Assembly: GCF_025602895.1 (NCBI RefSeq)
Contig: NW_026516212.1
Span: forward strand, 496,001-560,000
Length of the DNA: 64,000 nucleotides
Direction of reading: 5' to 3'
From: Polychytrium aggregatum
Lineage: Eukaryota > Chytridiomycota > Chytridiomycetes > Polychytriales
In this document: positions 56,155-64,000 of the stretch, one piece after another
How positions within the stretch are numbered: position 1 is the first letter of the stretch
How the letters are laid out: every line of letters starts with the position of its first letter
Notes under the pieces: model-generated
The model's database searches: none
What the model was told of the DNA's origin: nothing
What the model saw: only the letters and a program-made list of their open reading frames with translations
Translations under genes and position numbers: made by a program

Positions 56155-58925
56155 GGTGATGGCGGCTCGATCAAGAGAAGGGAGACTGGGGCTGGGCAGA
56201 GCCGCGGCAGAAAGAAGCTGGGAAGACAGAGAGGCAAGAGGCGGACACGCCGTGGTCATGTAGCGGGCAGCAAGCGGCGGTTGCACGCAGCAACGGACTG
56301 AGGCGGGGACGTGCGAGATCGGCGGTGGTGGTGTACAGAGCCAAGGATGGAGAGGCCGTTGAAGGCAGGGCACTGGGGCCAAGGCAGAACGAGATAGAGG
56401 CGAAGAGCAGAGTGAGGGGGAGCTGGTGCGAGGCAGTGAGCACGAGCGAAGGAATGCGCGAGTAGATAGGTGGGGAGAGGAGCACCAAGTGCAGATGGGA
56501 GGGGATGAGGAACAATGTACGAAGCGCCAGCGGGCGACGGAGGGAAAAGAGCTGGGCTCGGCTCAGGCCCGGTGGGCCAGGGTCATACCAGCTCGAGGCA
56601 GCGGACGGCCGGCAAGTGACCACCGGCGGGGCGACTGGCGGGCCGGCGATTGGCCTGGGCGGTTGGCCTGGGCGATATCAGCGCTGGGCTGGGTCATGTT
56701 GCCGGACGGCGACCTCGGCGAGGACGACGGCCGGGGAGAGGCCGGCATGAAGCGGACATGGACGGGCAAGCGATACTTGCTGCCGAATGCAGTTGCCGAC
56801 CCAGTTGCCGACCCAGTTGCCGACCCAGTTGGCGATGTCGCTCGGCAGTGCAGTCCGGAGAGTTACTTGGCAGTACCGCCAGCAGTGCTGCCAGCAGTAT
56901 CATCAGCAGCGCTCGGCGCCGATGCCGAGACCATCGGGGCATGGCCGAGGACCAAAAGCCCGCGTGATTTTGTTTGGAGGGTTGGATTGGGCGAGGGCCA
57001 CTGGTCCCCGCCGTCGTCTGGCGGGGTCCTGCAAGAACAGGGTCAGGCCGTATGCTGGGCGGAGGAGGAGGAAGAGGGCGAGGATGTCGGGAAGGAGGGA
57101 AGGGATGGGAGTGCGAACCCGTCGAGGACAGCGACATCGACATCGACATCGACATTGACATCGATCGCAGCCTTGGAGAGGAATTCATGGCCAGCCCGCA
57201 CGGCGCTCTCTGCCAAGTGCATGGCAAGTGCATGGCAAGTCGGACGACGGTCTGCCAGGTCTGCATTGCTCCATACGGCGATCTGCGCTATCGACACCGA
57301 ATCCGCACCGGTGCTCGCAGCCAGGCCCATGTCGCAGCCAGGCCCATGTCGCAGCCACGGGCACATTCAGCCAGCGGTGATATCCGACCTGCAGGCACAG
57401 GCATGGCGACACAGGCTCGCTCGCAGGGGCTGGTCCGCGAACATGTCCGAAGGCAGGGACAAGCAGCCGCCGCAACGACGGTCGGCGCACATACACCAAG
57501 GACAGGTGGATCACAGACAGGCTGATGAGCAGCAAGGCGGCGAGCAGGTGAGAAGGTGAGGCGACGAGCAGGTGAGAAGGTGAGACGATAGATCAATGAC
57601 ACCCCACTTGAATATCACAGCTCCCGCCTTGCAAACCATATCACCCTGCTTGTGGACATGTGCCATCCCGAGTGCTCTGTGCTCGGCAGCGTCCCTGTTG
57701 CCATTCAAGACCTGTCGGTCAGCAATATGGAGGGGACTCGGCGGAACGGCGGAAGCACGGCCATGCCGCCGGTGGCTGATCAGCAGCAGGGCCGCTCAAC
57801 AAGCTGATCCCAGGGACGCTGGAGCACCAACCAGGCCGTCGCTCCGTCTCAGCCCGGGCGGAGGGGTCGTTCGCTGTGGTTGTGTGCCGATCGCTTTCTT
57901 GTCGTTCGTCTGACTCCAGCTCCTCCACACCACGGCCATGCTGGCGATGCGGTGGAGGCGAGATCTGTGTCAGCGATCCAGAGGGACGCTCGCATGCGCT
58001 CGAGAGATGCTCGCATGGGCCAGACAGAGGTTTGCATCGGTGCCCAACCCGCCGGGTCAAGGGAGGAGATCATGTCGGCAGGGCCACTCGCTCCGTGAAG
58101 GAGCCCTTGCGAACGAACCCCTTGCAGATTGGTTCGCGACTGCAATGCCGCTGCTGTCGCTGATCACAATACCAAGGTCGGCACGATCGTCGGGATGAAC
58201 GACATATGAGTCCATGGGAACATAGCGCTTAGCCACCACACAGACATCCCCCACAAGAGCAGGGCGATCCGATGGGATGACAGAACATGATCGATGGGTT
58301 CTATATTGCAAATGTGGGGAGGGGAGCGTGTAGTCGATGCAACGCACAATGGTCCATCGACCAGAGCTCCAGAGTGTATATGCTACAACATCCATGTGTA
58401 GGTCACAAAGATCAGAAACGTTGTGGTCGAGGGGCTCGGGCCAAAGCGTACCAAGGAGAAAATGGATATGTAGTAGGAAAGGGGCGTGTGAAAATGAAGA
58501 AAAAGGGGAGGGGGCGACGGCAACCGACCGAGACAAACCACAGAGAGGTGCAGCAGGTGCTCGGTCCAGATGCCAGTGTGTCGAGGGTCTATCAGTGCAG
58601 TTGTAGTTGCGGTGGAATGGTGCACATGCGGACAGGATGGGGAGGCACGAGCCAACAGCGACATGGGAATCTGCCTGACCAAGAACCATCAAGCTGAGGC
58701 GGCGGGATGTCGGCAAAGAGGGGAGCGGGAGGCAGACAAATCGTCGAGATGACGAAGAAGAAAAACATCGGAGGGTGGGATCCAGAGATGATGACGGGGT
58801 GTGAGGAGCGCATCGAGGCTCCGGGGTGGGAAAGGGTATGCCCGCCAGTCCAAGAACTCTGGTCGAGTCGCCCCCCCCCCTCATAGCCAGTGCCTGGGTT
58901 GTGGGCGATCGCTATCGACGGCCGG
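56155..58925. other. Unassigned 2.8 kb with possible minor coding
   Basis: No confident gene. Contains a vadp-type repeat (gttgccgaccca, 56790-56830), a gacatc repeat (57128-57165), a gcagccaggcccatgtc duplication (about 57317-57353) and gagcaggtgagaaggtgag duplication (57541-57585). A minus-strand stretch around 58090-58300 (GDVCVVAKRYVPMDSYVVHPDDRADLG-like frame) reads less random than its surroundings and may be an exon of a gene I could not assemble. Confidence 0.4.
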
Positions 58926-59599
58926 CTACTGCCAGAAGGCCGGGTGGTGGTCGTATTGATCTCGCGGGGGAGGCTTTCTGATGATGCTTGTGTCGATTCT
59001 CAGACTATGCTGAGACTTTGAGTGAGACAAGCTTGGCGGCGCCGGGGTCGAGAAGCTGACTGCCGGGGATGAGTGATTGACTGCCGGGGTTGAGAAGCTG
59101 ATTGCCGGGGACGAGTGGCTGACTGCTGGGGATGTAAAGCCGACGGCTGGGGACGGATGGTGCAGGGCCAGCGATTTCGGCCGCTGGGAAGGCGTTCCCT
59201 CCTGGCTGCTGGATTTACTGACCAGCGACAGTGTCGAGCGCGGGGTAATCATGAGATTGGTGCGGGAGTTGGGAGCAGAATGGGTGCCAGTATCGGGACG
59301 AACGCGGCAGCACAGACAGAAGATGAGCAGCGAGCCAAAGAGCAGGATCGATGCACCTGTAGGAGGGGGGACGGGTAGATGGGACATGTCAAGCAGTGAG
59401 CCATCTCGAAGGCATTCGAAGCAAGCCTGCCCGAGGAAACGGGCCAGACACTGGATGCCGTGTGCGCCAGTGTTGGTGTCTTGCTGTCCGAGGCACTCGG
59501 CTGGCAGTTTATCGCCGCAGACGTACCAGCAACAGAGGCGATGATGATGATGGTTGTTGGCGACGGGCCGCTTGCGCTGGCCGACGAAGACGAGTCCAT
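58926..59599 (-). CDS. Single-pass membrane protein with Ser-Pro-Ala-Val repeats
   Basis: Two exons, 59599-59527 and 59356-58926; in phase, 167 residues. Splicing joins a short Ser/Ala N-terminus ending in TTIIIIASVAG to ASILLFGSLLIFCLCCRV, forming one long transmembrane helix (about 15-42) with a Cys cluster at its inner end. The tail is Ser/Pro/Thr-rich with four to five copies of a SPAVSFST/SPAVxHSS unit (DNA 59060-59135 is correspondingly repetitive) and ends in a basic IIRKPPPRDQYD segment. The layout matches a type III or signal-anchor protein with a short outside and a disordered cytosolic tail. No homology recognised. Confidence 0.65.
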
Positions 59600-60733
59600 G
59601 CTGGGGGGGGGAGGATCGAGGGTGAATGGGACGAAGCAGACAGAAGACGAGCGGCAAGAAAGGCCCAGCGAGCAGAGATGGGCGGGCAGCGATGGGCGAG
59701 CAGGAGTGGGAGAAAAGGAATCAAGCCCGATGAGCTCTTGTGGGCAGGCCGACGACGCAGACGGCAGAACCAGCGAAGGGCGAGCGAGCGCCTCTCGTCT
59801 TTGAGTGCTTGCCTTTGAGTGCTTGCGGTTGTGTACTTGCGGTTGTGTACTTGCCTTCTCGGCTTGGACTCGAGACGGCGAGCCGGGCGCGGGCGCCATG
59901 GGCCGCAGGTGATGGCCTTCAGGCGTGCGGCCGATCGGCACGTTCCGGCTTGGGAGCAGTGGCAATCCGACACACGTTGCCGCAGGATTGGCCTTGCAAG
60001 GGGTGGTGGAGTGCCGCTGTGCGCCCGTGGCGGGGGGGGGAGCCGGAACGGCAATACAGCCCAAGCCGGCGATCACTGTGAATGCGATCGGTGACAATGG
60101 TGGATGCAATCGATGACAATGGTGGATGCAATGAGCGGTGGTGGTGGATGCTGCTGTGCTGCTCGGCTGAGCCTCGATGCCGAACAGATCGACTTGGCGA
60201 CTGTTTCGGGATGCCCAGCGACGACTGGTGCAGTCCCAAGTCCATGGAGCACATGTTCTCCTTGGTTTCAGAGCAAATCTCCCCTTTGGCGTTACAGGAA
60301 CGCACAAGAGCGCCGCCACCCTTGTTGTCTGGGCTTTGCGTGCGGCGAATCAAACACGCCGGTGGCAAGAAATGCGCCGCCGAGGAGACTCCTGAGAGGG
60401 TGCCTGAAACCGAGGCAGTCGCCCCCTTGGGCACACTCATTCAACCTGGGCTCCATAGGAACAAAATGACGGTATATTCACAAGCCAGGTTCGCATCTGG
60501 TGGGATTGGATTGACAGTAATGAGGGCGATGAACAAGAAGAAAAAAGCGGCTGTCGTCGTTGCGGAGCACCCGTTGACGAACAGAGCCGAAGGCATGTGT
60601 TGGAGGTGAGGCCCATCTTGGGCAGTGCGGCAATCGCTAACAAAATCATTGCAGCCGCGTGTCTGCAATGTCGCTGCCGCTGCCGCCAACGCGATGCCGT
60701 ATGGCCTCCTCCGCCATCGCTCTTTGCGAGGCT
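59600..60733. other. Intergenic
   Basis: Upstream of the 167-residue gene and downstream of the dehydrogenase stop. Contains ggttgtgtacttgc duplication at 59827-59853 and gacaatggtggatgcaatcgat repeats at 60092-60130. No recognised gene. Confidence 0.5.
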
Positions 60734-62268
60734 TTAGTGCTGTTCCTGCAGGATGCGCGCAACGGTTTCCTCGGACCATTTCCAGGTCGCAACGGCGCCC
60801 TCGTCGCTGCGGCCAAGGGGAGTCGGGAGCTGCTCCTTGGCAACAGGGACAAAGTATTTGCCGCGGATGTCCTTGGTCACGACCTCGGGCGAGGCAGCCA
60901 GGTAGAGCTGCGTAAGAGCACCGATGTTGGGCGAGGAGCCGAATGTGTTGATAAAGAAGCCAATGGCACGGCCAAACCAGCTCGAGGTTTGCTTGTCGGA
61001 TCCGGCAATGTTGGTGTGGACGCTTCCGGGATGTACGGCGTTGGCGCGGATCTTGCTTCCGGGTCCGAGGCGCTTCGTGAGCTCGGCAACGTGGTGAATC
61101 TGGGCGAGCTTGCTGAAGCCTGGACACGGGCGTTTGCGCCACGAGGGCATATCCATGACATGGTGGAGCGAGTGTTGTGTTAGCCAGGGCGGCCGACGAA
61201 AGCGGATGGGACACAAGCGTCCCCTGATCATGAATGCCCAGAGCACCATGAGGAACCGCCTGTGGCTGGGAGGGTACATACCGTAGTTTCGGGCTCCTTC
61301 AAACGAATTTTCCTCGTTTGCTTTGACCCAGTCCACAACGTTGGGATTGGTTGCAGATGGCCTGGCAAAGCCGTGGCCGGCGCTGGAAACGTTGACGATG
61401 CGCGCGTCGCCATGGAGCTCGCCGGCCTTCTCGAGCTTGGGCAGGAGCAGGTTGGTGAGGTGGAAGTGCGAGAGATGGTTGACCAGGATCTGGGACTCGA
61501 CGCCGTGGATGGGCTTCCATGGAGGCATGCCGATGCCAGCATTGTTGACCAGGATGTCGAGTGAGTCATGAGTCTCGCCGAAGGACCTGCAGGGCATTGG
61601 AGAATGGGAAGAGGGCCGAGCGGATGCATGCCGCGTCGAGATGCATCGCCATGGATGAAGAGTGAGTCGCCATGGGTCGAAATGAGATCACTCCGACGGC
61701 ACGGATGGTGTAGAGTGGCGACTGCACAAACCTGGCGAAGGCTTCGACAGAATGAAGGTCCTCGTTGTTCAGGACAGCATATGAGATCTTGGCCGAGTCG
61801 CCAAGCAGGGCTCTGCATCATCGGTCGCAAGCAAGTGCGAGGGCAGAACGACAGACAAAAGTGAATGAGTGAGCAGCCGATGCCACTGAACGAGTAGCTC
61901 CAGATGGCCGGTCCCTCAACGCAGCAGAAAGTCACAGACGTGGCCGCCTCCGCTGGTGCTGCAGCACTCACTTGAGCTCGGCAACGGCTTTCTGGCCCTT
62001 TTCGTCATTCCTGGCGGTGATGATGACATCGGCACCGGCTTTGGCGAGCTGGTGGGCGGTGGCATATCCAAGGCCTGTATGAGCGGCGGAGAGCATTCGG
62101 AGTGAGTCGCCTTTGAGGAAACCGGGGCCGTCTGATCATGACGGGAAGGCACAGAAATGCTGCAAGCAAGGCGTCGCGGCGATGCTCATGAGACTCACCC
62201 GAAGTGCCGCCGGTGACAATGGCGACCTTGCCGGCCAGGCTGGGGATGTCGTTGTCGGAGAAGGGCAT
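60734..62268 (-). CDS. Short-chain dehydrogenase/reductase (SDR)
   Basis: Five exons: 62268-62199, 62074-61972, 61812-61732, 61586-61282, 61119-60734; phases agree, 314 residues. NAD(P)-dependent oxidoreductase of the classical/retinol-dehydrogenase-like branch. Cofactor motif TGGTSGLG at 19-26 is assembled across intron 1; NNAG at 99-102; catalytic Ser in IVNVSSAGHG; Y186-G-F-S-K190 is split by intron 4, so correct splicing is needed to form the active site. HPGSVHTNI follows, as in the family. No signal peptide or TM helix. The substrate (a lipid, retinoid-like or small carbonyl) cannot be told. Length is normal. Convergent or tandem neighbours give no pathway clue. Confidence 0.88.
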
Positions 62269-63049
62269 GGCTGTGGGCAGAGCTGAGGGACTGATGTGAA
62301 CGGGCGGGTTATGAGCAGGCGGTAAGTGCATGGGGTTGGAGCCGTCCAGGGAGGGGTTTATCAGTGCGGCCGCATGGGTCGGTTTGGCGGGCGGGATTTC
62401 AAATGGGCCCGTGACGGGAAAAACGGAAATTTTTTTCCTGCGGGCTGCACCGGATTGGCGCGGTGCAGGGCGTGGCCAGTGTTTGCTGTTCGTGCCGAGT
62501 GCGTCGATGGCGGAAGACCCGTGGGGCAAAGTCGATGACGGAAGGTCCGAGGCGAGCCGATGGCGGAAGATGCACACGCCAAGCCGACACGATGACAAAT
62601 GTCGGTGATATAGACGGCCTGGCGATGCAGGACAGGGTGTGTGCGCTGACGTGCTGCCTGCAGGCTTGGCGATGGGCAAAACCCCTCTCCTCGGTGGATC
62701 CATGCGCAGGCCATGGCGGCATGTGCCGCGGGCCCAACACGCAACGGCACGCATCGATCCTCCCGCTTGGCTCCAGGCTCCGTCTGTGCCAGCGTTACAC
62801 CATAATGTCCCTGGCCGGCCGCACTCTGGCCGTCCACACCTGGGCCGGCCTCTGAATGGTATCACGTGGCCAAGCATCCTGGCACACGCACGTGGTCAGC
62901 CGCCGTCGCACAGACAAGCAACGCGCCCACGCCCCTGTCCCGTTTCGGCCCGTGTGCGACCGGCATGTTGCCCAACATTTCGCGTGTGTGCGCGTCTGGG
63001 GCTGGTCATGGTGACTCTTGTTTCCTTGCCTGGCGCAGCCACTTTCGGC

Positions 63050-63057
63050 TATATATG
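63050..63057 (+). promoter_or_regulatory. TATA box
   Basis: tatatatg about 112 nt upstream of the Reeler-protein ATG, followed by a pyrimidine-rich leader, in keeping with a strongly expressed secreted-protein gene. Confidence 0.6.
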
Positions 63058-63079
63058 CTTCCTTCGGCTCCTTCATCGC

Positions 63080-63155
63080 TTGGCCAACCTTCGACAATCC
63101 GACAATCCAACAATCCGACAATCCATCAGTCCATCAATCCATCAGTCCATCAACT
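63080..63155. repeat. caatccga/catcagtc leader repeats
   Basis: Short 8-12 nt units repeated about seven times in the presumed 5' UTR of the Reeler gene. Confidence 0.8.
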
Positions 63156-63167
63156 CAACATCTCACC

Positions 63168-63869
63168 ATGGTCAAGTTCCTCTCTGCCTTCGCCGTCGTC
63201 CTGGCCTCGGTCGCCTCGACTTTTGCCTATCCCACCGGTGCCGGCACCTGCAACGCCGATGCGACCGCCATCCACTACGGCATGGGCTTCACCCAGAACC
63301 CCTCGGGCTTCAGCCTCTCGGCCTCCTCGGCCGTCTATACCCCCGGCACCCCGCTCACCATCACCGTCCAGGGCAGCGGTACCTTCAAGGGCGTGCTGCT
63401 CTATGCCACCCTCGACGACGGCACCACCCGTGTCGGCACCTGGCAGATCGACAGCGGCTTCCGCTCCATGCCCGAGTGCACCGGCAGCGACCCGGCCGCC
63501 TCCATCACCCACTCCAACCCCAACGTCAAGAACGCCGGCACCACCTTCACCTGGAACCCACCGGCCTCGGCCAGCGGCAACGTCCACTTCCAGGGCGCCA
63601 TCGTCCCGGACATGCCTTACTTTGACATTTTTGCTTCCGTGGTGCTCGCGCCTGCTGCTCCTCCCGCTCCCGTCGTCACCACCACCACCACTGTCGCTGC
63701 GGCCTCCAGCAGCTCGCCGGCCCCTGCTCCTCTTGTGTCGGCCACCTCGGCCTACGCCGTCTCCAGCCCCGTCGTCGTCACCACCACGACCACCGTCGCC
63801 ACCGTCACCGTCACTGCCACGACCTCTGTGGCCCCTGCCTACTCGGCCACTCGTCGCTGCAAGGCCTAG
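63168..63869 (+). CDS. Secreted Reeler-domain protein
   Basis: Intronless, 233 residues. Residues 1-20 form a signal peptide (MVKFLSAFAVVLASVASTFA then YPTG). The body (about 21-165) matches the Reelin/Reeler fold: Cys near 27 and 107 (a likely disulphide), a YTPGTPLTITVQG strand, FKGVLLYATLDDG, VGTW, then SITHSNPNVKNAGTTFTWNPP and SGNVHFQGAIV, a recognisable Reeler ending. The C-terminal 65 residues are Ala/Pro/Ser/Thr/Val-rich with Thr runs (likely O-glycosylated), without a clear GPI signal. Codon choice is strongly biased to C-ending codons, suggesting high expression. Reeler proteins include extracellular and ferric-reductase-linked modules; here the domain stands alone, so it is most likely a wall or secreted protein. 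Confidence 0.85.
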   Translation: MVKFLSAFAVVLASVASTFAYPTGAGTCNADATAIHYGMGFTQNPSGFSLSASSAVYTPGTPLTITVQGSGTFKGVLLYATLDDGTTRVGTWQIDSGFRSMPECTGSDPAASITHSNPNVKNAGTTFTWNPPASASGNVHFQGAIVPDMPYFDIFASVVLAPAAPPAPVVTTTTTVAAASSSSPAPAPLVSATSAYAVSSPVVVTTTTTVATVTVTATTSVAPAYSATRRCKA

Positions 63870-64000
63870 ACCACAAGAGGACAGCCTAACGACCAAGTCC
63901 TTGCTTCCCGCTGGCCCAAAATCGTCTGGTCCGGTGTCTCTCTGGAACCGGTGCTTCTTGGTCTGGTACCCCCCCCCTGATCCAAATAGATAAACGCATA
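63870..64000. other. 3' flank of the Reeler gene to window end
   Basis: Ends in ggtaccccccccc; no further feature seen. Confidence 0.5.

Larger units (their letters stand above)
62269..63167. promoter_or_regulatory. Divergent intergenic region
   Basis: Between the SDR (-) and the Reeler-domain gene (+) starts. The right end holds the TATA box at 63050-63056 and a pyrimidine-rich leader with caatccgacaatcc/catcagtc repeats (63080-63155), probably the transcribed 5' UTR. Confidence 0.5.

Noticed and set aside
56426-57559. 377-codon + strand frame
   Set aside because: Composed of short DNA repeats and arbitrary sequence; no domain and no splice or start support.

Overview
This window is nuclear DNA of a fungus, most likely a zoosporic (flagellated, chytrid-like) one. 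Genes are split by many short GT-AG introns (about 50-300 nt), intergenic spaces are GC-rich, and proteins are fungal in type (twinfilin, eIF5, PP2A B'', a NACHT/WD NLR-type receptor). A complete intraflagellar-transport gene (IFT144/WDR19) implies a motile flagellated stage. The exact taxon cannot be read from the window alone. There is no sign of a prokaryote, virus or plasmid.

Layout. 1-431: 3' end of RPB3 (RNA polymerase II subunit). 1409-3151 (-): FAD monooxygenase. 4118-4956 (+): small FHA-domain protein. 5618-10194 (-): 11-exon adenylation-thiolation-reductase (NRPS-like carboxylate reductase), with a 13-nt microexon and a short retroposed element in one intron. 10757-11476 (-): doubtful small gene. 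12031-16312 (+): SAM-TIR-NACHT-WD40 receptor, the most remarkable gene here. 17129-20364 (-): PP2A B'' subunit. 21810-24030 (-) and 24434-32607 (+): twinfilin and IFT144, head to head. 34542-38547 (+): arrestin-fold protein with two SH3 domains. 39162-39232 (+): tRNA-Gly(GCC). 39484-42296 (+): Asteroid/XPG-type nuclease-like protein. 42809-47788 (-): 1424-residue membrane-anchored coiled-coil protein. 48520-50448 (-): eIF5. 52475-54687 (-): protein with four copies of an unrecognised domain. 55552-56154 (-): small coiled-coil protein. 58926-59599 (-): 167-residue single-pass membrane protein. 60734-62268 (-): short-chain dehydrogenase. 63168-63869 (+): secreted Reeler-domain protein.

Most genes are unrelated housekeeping or regulatory genes, as usual in a fungal chromosome. 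Two groupings deserve thought. The FAD monooxygenase and the A-T-R reductase lie within 9 kb of each other and could be a small metabolic cluster, although the FHA gene lies between them. The receptor reads as a self-contained immune or cell-death sensor: a SARM1-like SAM-TIR effector module fused to a STAND nucleotide switch and a short beta-propeller remnant.

Gene models were built by joining reading frames at GT/AG sites and checking phase. For the A-T-R reductase, the NLR, the arrestin-SH3 gene, the Asteroid gene, the coiled-coil gene, eIF5, the four-repeat gene, the 167-residue protein and the dehydrogenase, every junction keeps phase and the total is a multiple of three. For PP2A B'', twinfilin (first exon) and one IFT144 junction (around 27.1-27.3 kb) the models are approximate.
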